The notes beneath the pieces were generated by a model. The model worked only from the letters and a program-made list of their open reading frames with translations, searched no databases and was not told the DNA's origin. Shown here piece by piece: positions 1-7,064 of a DNA stretch of 8,678 bases (its first letter is position 1; each line of letters starts with the position of its first letter). The DNA lies in assembly GCA_947097635.1 (NCBI GenBank), contig CAMURW010000045.1, positions 1-8,678 on the forward strand. Reading direction: 5' to 3'. A program made the position numbers and the translations under genes. This DNA comes from an uncultured Bacteroidales bacterium. Lineage in GTDB: Bacteria; Bacteroidota; Bacteroidia; Bacteroidales; P3.

Positions 1-155
1 TCTTCTCGTCCCCAGGCATCCTAGTGCTTGAAATCAACGAGCACTTGGCCCAGCAAACCCAGCAGCTGCTACGTGCCCACTCCCTCTCCCCCACCCTTTG
101 TCCAGACTTCGCCGGCAAGCCCCGCAGCATCTTCTGCAAAAAAGACACCAAGTAA
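1..155 (+). CDS. prmC: C-terminal end of peptide chain release factor N5-glutamine methyltransferase (partial)
   Basis: Fifty codons are visible in the frame that begins at base 3 and stops with TAA at 153-155; the 5' part lies outside the window. PrmC methylates the glutamine of the GGQ motif in release factors RF1 and RF2, using S-adenosylmethionine, in the cytoplasm. The visible tail has the family's C-terminal layout: a GILVLEIN strand, a helix rich in Q and L (HLAQQTQQLLRAH), a short strand, then the end motif DFAGKPRSIFCKK, which resembles the D-x-x-G-K-x-R-x-I ending of PrmC/HemK proteins. The catalytic NPPY motif is not in the window, so the call rests on the tail alone; another Rossmann-fold methyltransferase is possible. 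In Bacteroidetes genomes I recall recX commonly following prmC, but here the next bases hold only gene remains. Confidence 0.65.
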   Translation, partial: FSSPGILVLEINEHLAQQTQQLLRAHSLSPTLCPDFAGKPRSIFCKKDTK

Positions 156-261
156 AGACTAATGATTGAAGGCGTGCAGCCCCCCATACCTCACCCTCGT
201 CTCCCATACATCGTGCCTACATTGCCGCTGCCACATTCATTACGAACAAACACTTCAAAAA

Positions 262-717
262 CCAAAGAGACCCACATACCGCTCAATAATAAGGAACTAC
301 GATAGTTATGTTAGCATGGCCAAAGCCGTGTCGCAAATGACACTCGCCCTGACTTACCTGTGGGATATTCGCCACCAGCGGTTCCTGTACCTGTCCGACA
401 ACCGAGAGATGCTTGGAGCAGGAATGCAGCACGTATCATGGCAATGGGCTTTGACGCTATGGTGGAATTGCTACCGGAAAAGGATCGGAGACTGCTTCAC
501 TGCGTGGCCAACTCACTCTGTAGCCGCTACAGCAGCATACCCAAGGAACAACGTTCCGAGACAGTGCTATACCTCGATTTCCACATCGGGCATGGTGCCA
601 CATCTCTCCTTGTCAACCACAAACTTACATGGATTGATATCGACGACAACAGGTTGCCCAATGTTGCCTTCGACATAGCCACAGCCTAAAAGATCCGAAA
701 TCGCTGGTTGTTGGTAG
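262..717 (+). pseudogene. Decayed PAS-domain/LuxR-type transcriptional regulator, broken by frameshifts
   Basis: Three consecutive pieces in three frames read like one protein. Piece A (frame of 316) ends with AKAVSQMTLALTYLWDIRHQ followed by RFLYLSDNREMLG (to about 417). Piece B (frame of 438) begins IMAMGFDAMVELLPEKDRRL, continues through SIPKEQR, LYLDFHI and LLVNHKLT, and stops at TAA 687-689. Piece C (third frame, about 683-718) gives SLKDPKSLVVGRI. Their order matches the PAS-like sensory half of Bacteroidetes LuxR-family regulators as I remember them: rFlYlSdN, then MGfdf..l.peeDr.LL, then lP.eeR....yDfhi, then lvNHKLT, then a vslS strand. At least two frameshifts are needed, near 410-437 and 680-690, and the helix-turn-helix half is absent. 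The 5' limit is uncertain because no good start is visible. An alternative is one short real ORF at 438-689, but the cross-frame homology pattern argues against it. The family assignment comes from memory of family patterns, not from a search. Confidence 0.6.
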
Positions 718-999
718 AATTGCGATATTGATATTAACGATTGGGATTCAGAACAAGACGGACAAAAGTGGACGTTTTCTTGGAGCGAGGAAGATAACTT
801 TAAAGACTATGAAATCACACTTGCCGTAAGTGCAACATACAAGGACAGTGGAGGAAATTATCAAATCGGAGCGTCTCCAAGTGTAAAATTCAAGATAAAA
901 AAACACAATGACATGGGACTCCTGTACGTAAAATATTGGGACACAAAATCAAAAGAACATAATTTAGGAAGTGGCTTCCGCTTTAAATTTAAAAATTAA
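718..999 (+). pseudogene. Start-less C-terminal fragment of an unidentified, probably beta-rich protein
   Basis: The frame is open for 93 codons after an in-frame TAG at 715-717 and ends with TAA at 997-999, but it has no ATG, GTG or TTG until an ATG at 913, close to its end. The translation looks like real protein: acidic and aromatic at first (DINDWDSEQDGQKWTFSW), then alternating strands (ITLAVSATY, SVKFKIKK, LLYVKYWD), ending GSGFRFKFKN. The codons are rich in AAA and AAT and the stretch is clearly more AT-rich than the surrounding genes. It abuts the broken regulator without a gap, so it seems to be the 3' end of another gene joined there by a deletion. The stop lies 5 bases before the barrel gene at 1005, as expected for two genes of one operon. 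I do not recognise the family. A surface or lipoprotein partner of the barrel protein is conceivable but unsupported. Confidence 0.55.
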
Positions 1000-1004
1000 T
1001 TGTC

Positions 1005-1502
1005 ATGAAGAAAATATTTTCACTAATGCTGATGGTGTCCCTATTGGGACAGATGGCGAGTGTTTTTGCACAAGAAAAAGGTTCGAGGAAAAGAATCGAG
1101 CTGGATGTTTCCATTTCGCCACGCGTCAATACCATTCTCAACCAAGGCGAAGTGATTACCGCAGACTTGGCAGTAAGGTACAAGTGGTTCAGCCACCTTT
1201 CTGTTGGGCTGGGTGTCAATCCCACATTCATTGAACACGGTATTGATGAAATCGTCTATGCACCATTGCACCTCTCCTTGCGCTATGACATGGGAACTAA
1301 CGAAAGGTTGTCGCCTTACCTGTTGCTTAACGCTGGAGGCTCCTTCGTGCAACTTGATGTGGATCCCGAATTCCAAGGAAGGTTTGCCGTCGGTGCCTGT
1401 TACAACGTATCGGAACGCTGCGCACTCTTTTCCGAAGTTGGCATATCATATATCACAACAGGGACTTTGTGGTCGCCCCTCGCTTTTGGTGTAAGATTTT
1501 AA
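1005..1502 (+). CDS. Small outer-membrane beta-barrel protein (hypothetical)
   Basis: This is an intact 165-codon gene. The N-terminus is a clear Sec signal peptide: MKK, a hydrophobic stretch IFSLMLMVSLLG, and a likely signal peptidase I site after SVFA, with QE starting the mature chain. The mature part alternates polar and apolar residues in short strands separated by turns (LDVSISPRV, TADLAVRYKW, LSVGLGVNP, LHLSLRYDM, YLLLNAGGSFV, FAVGACYN, FSEVGIS) and ends FGVRF. A terminal phenylalanine after a strand is typical of barrels inserted by BamA. The length fits a barrel of about eight strands, in the manner of the OmpW/OprF-like 'OMP_b-brl' group. Its specific role is unknown. The start is set by the signal peptide; no Shine-Dalgarno is visible, which is normal for this phylum. 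The only sequence directly upstream is a truncated gene, and I see no promoter in the 5-base gap, so its present expression is uncertain. Confidence 0.75.
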   Translation: MKKIFSLMLMVSLLGQMASVFAQEKGSRKRIELDVSISPRVNTILNQGEVITADLAVRYKWFSHLSVGLGVNPTFIEHGIDEIVYAPLHLSLRYDMGTNERLSPYLLLNAGGSFVQLDVDPEFQGRFAVGACYNVSERCALFSEVGISYITTGTLWSPLAFGVRF

Positions 1503-1700
1503 GAATAAAAACGGGCTGTAGCGTACGATGAAACTCTGGCTACAGAAGTAGGTAAAATCAACAGGCAGGTACTTTCACGTGAACGTGACTAACCCGATGT
1601 AGCGGCAGTGGTGGGACCTTTGCAAAGATGAGAAGGAATCACTACTTAAATGGTGAATACTAGGGTTCAGACATTCCCTAGCAGTTGCGCTACTGGTCGG
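1503..1700. other. Intergenic stretch without a gene; small inverted repeats
   Basis: No coding signal is visible. The stretch contains short inverted repeats: CTGTAGC at 1516-1522 with GCTACAG at 1539-1545, CTAGGG at 1660-1665 with CCCTAG at 1676-1681, and GTAGCG at 1599-1604 with CGCTAC at 1688-1693, which encloses the previous pair. None is followed by a T-run. The barrel gene has no obvious terminator of its own here. Confidence 0.5.
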
Positions 1701-1708
1701 AGAAAATG

Positions 1709-1759
1709 AAAAAGAGTGGCACACACATTGCCGGTTCGGCGACGTGTGTGCCACTCTTT
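1709..1759 (-). terminator. Strong intrinsic terminator after tRNA-Arg and the infB operon
   Basis: A perfect 16-bp inverted repeat (AAAGAGTGGCACACAC at 1711-1726, its complement at 1744-1759) encloses a smaller GCCG/CGGC hairpin at 1730-1740. Read on the minus strand, the stem begins one base after the tRNA 3' end and runs into TTTTTCATTTT; on the plus strand it is followed by GTACCCCC, with no T-run. It therefore terminates the minus-strand transcript and ends the rimP-nusA-infB-tRNA unit. Confidence 0.9.
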
Positions 1760-1760
1760 G

Positions 1761-1832
1761 TACCCCCAGTAGGAATCGAACCTACATCAAAGGTTTAGGA
1801 AACCTCCGTTCTATCCGTTGAACTATAGGGGC
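1761..1832 (-). tRNA. tRNA-Arg, anticodon CCU
   Basis: The minus strand folds into a complete 72-base cloverleaf without the CCA tail. The acceptor stem is GCCCCTA with TGGGGGT, including one G.U at the end pair and one inside, with A as discriminator base. The D arm is GTTC/GAAC, the anticodon stem GAGGT/ACCTT, the anticodon loop TTCCTAA, the variable loop 4 bases, and the T arm GTAGG-TTCGATT-CCTAC. The anticodon CCU reads the arginine codon AGG. Its 5' end is 30 bases after the infB stop codon and its 3' end is one base before the terminator stem, so it is probably transcribed with infB and cut out by RNase P and 3' processing enzymes. Confidence 0.95.
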
Positions 1833-1862
1833 GGAAATGCACTGGAGCGTATGGGTGCTGTG

Positions 1863-4800
1863 CTACAGCTTTTTCTTTATCTCGATGGTTTCGTAGGCCT
1901 CTACGATGTCGCCCACCTTGATGTCATTGTAGTTTTCTATACTGAGACCGCAGTCCTGTCCCGAAACCACTTCCTTTACATCGTCCTTGAAGCGTTTCAG
2001 GGAGGCCAACTTACCGGTATAGACCACTATGCCGTCGCGTATGAGGCGCACGTGGGCACCACGTCCTATCTTACCGTCCAAACACATGCAGCCTGCGATG
2101 GTGCCGACCTTGGAAATCTTGAATGTCTCGCGGATTTCCAGGTTGGCGACAATCTTGGTCTGTGTCTCGGGTGCCAGCATGCCTTCGATAGCGTCTTTCA
2201 GTTCGTTGATGGCATCGTAGATGATGCTGTAGAGACGTATGTCTATCTGCTCTGTCTCAGCCATCTTGCGTGCCTGCACGCTGGGACGCACCTGGAAACC
2301 GATAATCACGGCATTGGAAGCCTCGGCCAGCAGCACATCGCTTTCGGTAATCTGCCCCACGGCTTTATGAACCACGTTGACCTGTACCTCCTCGTTACTG
2401 AGTTTCAGCAACGAGTCGCTCAATGCCTCCACAGTGCCGTCCACGTCGGCCTTCACGATGAGGTTGAGTTCCTTGAAGTCGCCAATGGCAATGCGACGTC
2501 CTATCTCGTCGAGGGTGATATGTTTCTGTGTGCGCAGTCCCTGTTCTCGTTGCAGTTGCTGCCGTTTGGCGGCGAGGTCTTTGGCCTCTTTCTCGTTTTC
2601 CATCACGTTGAAGGTGTCGCCTGCCTGCGGTGCTCCCTGCAAGCCCAACAACAGTACGGGCTGCGAGGGGCCGGCATCTTTCACCAGCTGGTTGCGCTCG
2701 TTGTACATGGCTTTCACCCTGCCGAACACGCTGCCCGCCAGCAAGGGGTCGCCCTGCCGTATGACACCGTCGGCTACCAGCACTTTGGCCACATAGCCGC
2801 GTCCTTTGTCCAGCGAGCTCTCCAGCACCGTGCCTTTGCCTCGCTTCCGGGGGTTACCTTTGAGATTCATGATGTCGGCCTGTAGCAGCACTTTCTCCAG
2901 CAGCAGGTCCACATTGAGGCCTTTCTTGGCACTGATGTCCTGGCTGGCATACTTGCCGCCCCAGTCTTCCACCAGCATGTTCATATTGGCAAGCTCCGTC
3001 TTAATGCGGTCGGGGTCTGCGCCAGGTTTGTCAATTTTGTTGATGGCGAAGATAATGGGTACACCTGCAGCCTGTGCGTGGTTGATGGCTTCGATGGTCT
3101 GCGGCATTATTTTGTCGTCGGCGGCAATCACGATGATAGCGATGTCCGTGACCTTAGCGCCACGTGCACGCATTGCCGTAAAAGCTTCGTGACCAGGAGT
3201 GTCCAGGAAAGTTATCTTGCGACCGTCGGGCATCGTCACTTCGTATGCGCCGATGTGCTGCGTGATGCCACCTGCCTCGCCAGCAATGACGTTGGTGTTG
3301 CGGATATAGTCTAGCAGCGAGGTCTTACCATGGTCCACGTGGCCCATCACGGTAATGATGGGGCTGCGTGGCACGAGGTCTTCGGGTTTGTCCTCTTCCT
3401 CTATGGCGTTCAGTGTGTCCACAACGTCGGAGGAAACGAAGTTGACCTTAAAACCGAACTCGTCGGCGATCAGCTGTATGGTCTCGGCGTCGAGACGTTG
3501 ATTGATGGAAACGAAGATGCCTACGCTCATGCAGGTAGAGATAATCTTGGTGACAGGGACGTTCATCATCGTTGCCAGCTCGTTGGCGGTGACGAATTCC
3601 GTAACCTGCAGGGTGTTTTTCTGTTCCATCTGCTGTTCCATCCGCTGCTCCATCTCCATCTGCACTCTGTGGCGTTTCTCACGGTTGTGCTTGGAGGTCT
3701 TGCTCTTGCCAGTGGGGCTGAGGCGTGCCAGCGTTTCGCGGATCTGCTTCTCTATCTCTGCGTCGTCCACTTCGGCTGTTTTTTTCTCTTCTGTTTTCCT
3801 CCTGTCTTTGCGCTTGGCATTCTTGTCGCTCTTCCTGTCGTTGCCAGTACCATTGCCCTTGCCGGCGTTGTTATTGTTGCCTTTGCCAGCGCTCTTGCCA
3901 TTCCTGTTGCCGTTGACGGAGGTATTGCCGCCGTCGGTCTTGTTCTTACCCATCACCTCTTCGGGGTTCACCTTCACGCCATCGCTCTTCTTGATACGTT
4001 TGCGTTTGCGACGTTCACCCTTGGGAGTCTCGAACTGGCTGAGGTCTATCTTGCTGACCACCTTGGGCCCTTCCAGTTTCTGGTATTTGGTCTCGATGAA
4101 TTCCACAGTATCTTCTTCCTTCTTGGCAGGGGTGGCAGGTTCTTTGTCTGCCATGTTGTCGACCTGCGTATCCGACGGCTGCTGCTCAGCCTTCACAGTC
4201 TGTTGCTGCTCCTGCTGACGGGACTGCGCTGCATGCTCGTCCTGCTGATCGTCACGGACTTCCTTGTCAGAGGGCTGTTCTTTCTTCTTGTCGCCCCTCT
4301 TTTTTTCATCTTTCCTTTTTTCCACCTTCTTCTTCTCGGGGCGCATGCGGGTGTTCAAGGCATCAAGGTCAATCTTGTTGACAATCTTCAGCTCTGCGTT
4401 ATAGGCTTCGGAGCCCTCCTTGGTGCCCGACACGCTGGCTTTGATTACCTGCGTCTCGAACTCGGACCTATTTTCTTCCTGTGCCACAGAATTGGCAAAG
4501 GCTGTGGCCTGTTGTCTCTCTTCGCCTTGAGAAGCTGCCTCGTCTGCCATTTCTGCATTCTCTACCTCTTTGTCGTCGTTATCCCGTGGTTCGGTCATGG
4601 CAGAGGGCGCTGCTGCCGGAGCGCTTTCTTTTGCAGCAGCGAGGGCATCTGCATCGTTTTTCGCGGGATGCGGATTCACGTTGATGTAGTTTTTGATTGT
4701 CAGTTCCTCGTTGTCGGCGGCAGATTCGTTTTCCGCGCCCACACTAGGAGCCTCAATCGTGACGTTGTTGCTCGTACTGATTTCTATCTTGTCGGCATTC

Positions 4801-4988
4801 TCCTTCACGTTGCGTTCGCCTTGAAAAGCAGCGGCCAGCAGTTGGTACTGTTCCGGAGTGATGCGCGTGTTGGGGTTTAGCTCTATATTATGCCCTTTTT
4901 TGGACAGGAATTCCACGACAGTGTTGAGACCGACGTTGAATTCCGTCGCTGCCTTCTTCAGTCGTATGTTCTTCTTTTCTTCCATCAT
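1863..4988 (-). CDS. infB: Translation initiation factor IF2
   Basis: IF2 is the GTPase that places initiator fMet-tRNA on the small subunit and promotes subunit joining. The protein has 1041 residues, long for the family because of its linker. It contains an N-terminal IF2_N helix domain (about 7-57) and a long charged linker (60-440) with E/K/Q-rich and N/G-rich parts. Within the linker, the motif VNKIDLDAL (203-211) recurs as VSKIDLSQF (311-319), each followed by a strongly basic tail. A second IF2_N domain lies at about 465-518. The G domain has P-loop GHVDHGKT (549-556), GGITQHIGAY (573-582), DTPGH (596-600), NKID (650-653) and SAKKG (686-690). The EF-Tu-like domain II (about 705-800), domain III (825-935) and fMet-tRNA-binding domain IV (940-1037) follow. 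All GTPase motifs are intact. Two adjacent ATGs (4988, 4985) open the gene, with AAGGAG 7 bases upstream of the first. It lies 102 bases after nusA and 30 bases before tRNA-Arg, in one operon. Confidence 0.98.
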   Translation of the reverse strand: MMEEKKNIRLKKAATEFNVGLNTVVEFLSKKGHNIELNPNTRITPEQYQLLAAAFQGERNVKENADKIEISTSNNVTIEAPSVGAENESAADNEELTIKNYINVNPHPAKNDADALAAAKESAPAAAPSAMTEPRDNDDKEVENAEMADEAASQGEERQQATAFANSVAQEENRSEFETQVIKASVSGTKEGSEAYNAELKIVNKIDLDALNTRMRPEKKKVEKRKDEKKRGDKKKEQPSDKEVRDDQQDEHAAQSRQQEQQQTVKAEQQPSDTQVDNMADKEPATPAKKEEDTVEFIETKYQKLEGPKVVSKIDLSQFETPKGERRKRKRIKKSDGVKVNPEEVMGKNKTDGGNTSVNGNRNGKSAGKGNNNNAGKGNGTGNDRKSDKNAKRKDRRKTEEKKTAEVDDAEIEKQIRETLARLSPTGKSKTSKHNREKRHRVQMEMEQRMEQQMEQKNTLQVTEFVTANELATMMNVPVTKIISTCMSVGIFVSINQRLDAETIQLIADEFGFKVNFVSSDVVDTLNAIEEEDKPEDLVPRSPIITVMGHVDHGKTSLLDYIRNTNVIAGEAGGITQHIGAYEVTMPDGRKITFLDTPGHEAFTAMRARGAKVTDIAIIVIAADDKIMPQTIEAINHAQAAGVPIIFAINKIDKPGADPDRIKTELANMNMLVEDWGGKYASQDISAKKGLNVDLLLEKVLLQADIMNLKGNPRKRGKGTVLESSLDKGRGYVAKVLVADGVIRQGDPLLAGSVFGRVKAMYNERNQLVKDAGPSQPVLLLGLQGAPQAGDTFNVMENEKEAKDLAAKRQQLQREQGLRTQKHITLDEIGRRIAIGDFKELNLIVKADVDGTVEALSDSLLKLSNEEVQVNVVHKAVGQITESDVLLAEASNAVIIGFQVRPSVQARKMAETEQIDIRLYSIIYDAINELKDAIEGMLAPETQTKIVANLEIRETFKISKVGTIAGCMCLDGKIGRGAHVRLIRDGIVVYTGKLASLKRFKDDVKEVVSGQDCGLSIENYNDIKVGDIVEAYETIEIKKKL

Positions 4989-4995
4989 TATTGCG

Positions 4996-5001
4996 CTCCT
5001 T
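4996..5001 (-). promoter_or_regulatory. Shine-Dalgarno sequence of infB
   Basis: AAGGAG on the minus strand lies 7 bases before the infB ATG, ideal spacing for pairing with the 16S rRNA 3' end. The nusA, thyA and barrel-gene starts here have no such motif, as expected in Bacteroidetes, so this site is unusual and supports the ATG at 4988 rather than 4985 as the start. Confidence 0.7.
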
Positions 5002-5090
5002 AAAAAATGATTACCTTATTAAAAATACGTTACACACTCGACTATTCAGTCGCCGGTGTCCTTTGCTGAGTTGGCATTATTTTGATGTCC

Positions 5091-6419
5091 TTATCCTTTG
5101 TCGGCATTGGCATGCTCACTGCTGTCATCGTCGGCATCGGAAACTGGCTTGGCTTCGTCCACTGCCTTGTCGGTATCGTTCTCTTCGGCAAATTCGGCTC
5201 TCAGTACTTCCAGCACGTGATCGATAGTCTCTTCTTCCAGGTCTGTGCGCCCCATCAGGTCTTCTTTGCTCTTGGCTAGTACACTCTTGGCGGTGTCGCA
5301 GCCTATCTTCATCAACTCGTCTATGACCCACTGGTCTATCTCGTCGTTGAATTCCTTGAGGTCCACATCCTCGTATTCATCGTCGCTATCGCGATACACG
5401 TCGATGTCGTATCCCACGAGTTTGCTGGCCAGCTTGATGTTGCTTCCGCCTTTGCCGATAGCCAAGGACACTTGGTCGGAAGCCATGAACACCTCTACGC
5501 GTTTGTTCTCCTCATCTATCTTGATGGAGGTAATGTTGGCAGGGCTGAGGGCGCGGCTGATCAAGATATCGGGGCGGGGAGTATAGTTGATAACGTCGAT
5601 GTTCTCGTTGCGCAATTCGCGCACGATGCCGTGGATACGGTTGCCGCGCACGCCCACGCAACTGCCTACGGGGTCTATGCGATCGTCGTAGCTTTCCACT
5701 GCCACTTTGGCACGCTCTCCGGGCACGCGCACGATGTTCTTGATGGTGATAAGACCGTCGTAGATTTCCGGCACTTCGGCCTGCAGCAACTTTTCCAGGA
5801 AGATGGGACTGGTGCGGCTGAGGATGATGACAGGGCTGTTGTTGCGCATCTCCACCTTCAGCACGATAGCCTTCACACTGTCGCCTTTCCGGTAACGGTC
5901 GCCCGGTATTTGCTCGCTCTTGGGCAGTATTAGCTCGTAGCGTTCGTCGTCCTGCACTATGACTTCTCTGTTCCAGGGCTGGTACACCTCGCCGACGATA
6001 ACCTCGCCGACTTTCTCCTTATATTTCTGGAAAATGAGGGAACGCTCGTAGTCCTGCACCTTGGTGACCAGGTTCTGGCGTATTGCCAAGATATCGCGGC
6101 GTCCAAAGGAGGTAAGGGAGACAGGTTCAGAGAGTTCTTCACCCACCTCGAAGTCCTTCTCAATCTTACGGGCGTCGCTCAGCTGCACCTGGCTGTTGTC
6201 GTCTTCTACCTGACCATCTTCCACGATAGTGCGGTTGCGAAAGATTTCCAGGTCGCCTTTGTCGATATTGACTATGATGTCGAAGTTCTCGTCGCTGCCG
6301 TAACGTTTCACTATGGCAGCACGGAACACCTCTTCAAGGATATGCATCAGCGTCTCACGATCTATGTTCTTTAACTCTTTGAATTCGGTGAACGAATCTG
6401 TAAGGTCTAAGGCTTTCAT
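5091..6419 (-). CDS. nusA: Transcription elongation/termination/antitermination factor NusA
   Basis: NusA binds RNA polymerase and nascent RNA, modulates pausing and intrinsic termination, and takes part in rRNA antitermination. The 442-residue protein has the family order: an N-terminal polymerase-binding domain (about 1-130), an S1 domain (about 135-202), KH1 carrying DPVGSCVGVRGNRI (249-262), and KH2 carrying AIGKGGSNIKLASKLVGYDI (320-339). A helical, acidic C-terminal region (345-442) ends in a D/E/A/S-rich tail; it lacks the two complete acidic repeats of the 495-residue E. coli protein, as is usual outside Gammaproteobacteria. The ATG at 6419 begins MKALDLTDSFTEFKELKNID, a normal NusA N-terminus; no Shine-Dalgarno is visible. 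It lies 98 bases after rimP and 102 bases before infB, the conserved order. In E. coli NusA feeds back on this operon; whether that holds here is inference. Confidence 0.97.
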   Translation of the reverse strand: MKALDLTDSFTEFKELKNIDRETLMHILEEVFRAAIVKRYGSDENFDIIVNIDKGDLEIFRNRTIVEDGQVEDDNSQVQLSDARKIEKDFEVGEELSEPVSLTSFGRRDILAIRQNLVTKVQDYERSLIFQKYKEKVGEVIVGEVYQPWNREVIVQDDERYELILPKSEQIPGDRYRKGDSVKAIVLKVEMRNNSPVIILSRTSPIFLEKLLQAEVPEIYDGLITIKNIVRVPGERAKVAVESYDDRIDPVGSCVGVRGNRIHGIVRELRNENIDVINYTPRPDILISRALSPANITSIKIDEENKRVEVFMASDQVSLAIGKGGSNIKLASKLVGYDIDVYRDSDDEYEDVDLKEFNDEIDQWVIDELMKIGCDTAKSVLAKSKEDLMGRTDLEEETIDHVLEVLRAEFAEENDTDKAVDEAKPVSDADDDSSEHANADKG

Positions 6420-6517
6420 TATGCTATATTTTTCTTAATTCATGTTGAAACAACGTCGTCCGCAGGCAGAAATGGCAGAAACTGTTGCTGCGAGGTGGTG
6501 ACTGATGGGTAGGACGG

Positions 6518-6958
6518 TCAGAATTTGATGACAATCTTGGTGGCTTTGATGTCTTTGTAGGCGAAGCTCTCGTCGTGTTCCGGCGTGCGTTTGGTACTAG
6601 GGATGGTGACGACGAAATGCTGGTCGTCGGCTTCCTTCAGTATGCCTTGATATTTGTCGCCAGTCATCAGCGTCACTGTCACTTCCTGGCCCATATTCTT
6701 GCGGTACTGGCGCGCATTGCGCAGCGGACTGTCCAATCCCGCGCTGGCCACGTTCAGCTCGTAGTCCTCCACTTCGCGGTTCAGCTGGCTCTCCACGGCG
6801 CGGCTCAGCTCCACACAATCGTCTATTATCACGCCGTTGTCGCCGTCGATGGAGATATAGATGCGATTGTCGGGGGTAATCTTGAGGTCCACGAGGTACT
6901 TGTCGGTACCTTCCAGCGCCGTAGTTACAATGTCGAATACTGTCAACTTGTCTATCAT
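6518..6958 (-). CDS. rimP: Ribosome maturation factor RimP
   Basis: RimP assists assembly of the 30S ribosomal subunit. The 146-residue protein shows the two-domain family layout. The N-terminal alpha/beta domain (1-80) contains the pattern VIIDDCVELSRAVESQLN (43-60) and, after REVEDYELNV, the signature ASAGLDSPLR (71-80). The C-terminal SH3-like barrel (about 84-146) contains GQEVTVTLMTGDKYQGILKE. The ATG at 6958 (MIDKLTVFDIV) is chosen because it matches the usual N-terminus of Bacteroidetes RimP. The frame stays open upstream to 7399, and an in-frame ATG at 7054 would add 32 residues. That extension (rich in R, K and D, starting MPRAAESNIKD) does not look like RimP and overlaps the presumed leader, so I treat it as untranslated. 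It is the first gene of the rimP-nusA-infB-tRNA operon. Confidence 0.95.
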   Translation of the reverse strand: MIDKLTVFDIVTTALEGTDKYLVDLKITPDNRIYISIDGDNGVIIDDCVELSRAVESQLNREVEDYELNVASAGLDSPLRNARQYRKNMGQEVTVTLMTGDKYQGILKEADDQHFVVTIPSTKRTPEHDESFAYKDIKATKIVIKF

Positions 6959-7064
6959 AGTCCTGAACTTATTACGTATTGTTATTCCACGTTGCTTGTC
7001 CCGCTCCAAGGGACAGCCGTGGTCCTTAATGTTGCTTTCTGCTGCACGAGGCATTGCCAATAAG

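Noticed and set aside
166..678. 170-codon plus-strand frame starting at a TTG
   Set aside because: Only its part around 286-417 looks like protein, and that part continues in another frame; it is one piece of the broken regulator, not a gene.
1618..1630. CTTTGCAAAG palindrome, giving CATCTTTGCA on the minus strand, as a promoter
   Set aside because: It has one mismatch to the -7 decamer, but no -33 box at the right spacing and no gene to drive downstream.
1503..1832. tRNA gene as an integration site for a mobile element
   Set aside because: No integrase, no duplicated tRNA 3' end and no direct repeat flanking the remnants could be found in the window.
1818..2885. 355-codon plus-strand frame opposite the infB 3' end and part of the tRNA
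   Set aside because: It is antisense to conserved IF2 domains, begins inside the tRNA gene and resembles no known protein.
3330..4880. 516-codon open frame on the plus strand opposite infB
   Set aside because: It is exactly antisense to infB, its composition (long runs of L, F, V, H) mirrors the K/E/Q-rich IF2 linker, and infB is certain. It is a shadow frame.
5039..5052. CGACT/AGTCG hairpin between nusA and infB as a terminator
   Set aside because: The stem is only 5 bp, no T-run follows, and infB lies directly downstream in the same operon.
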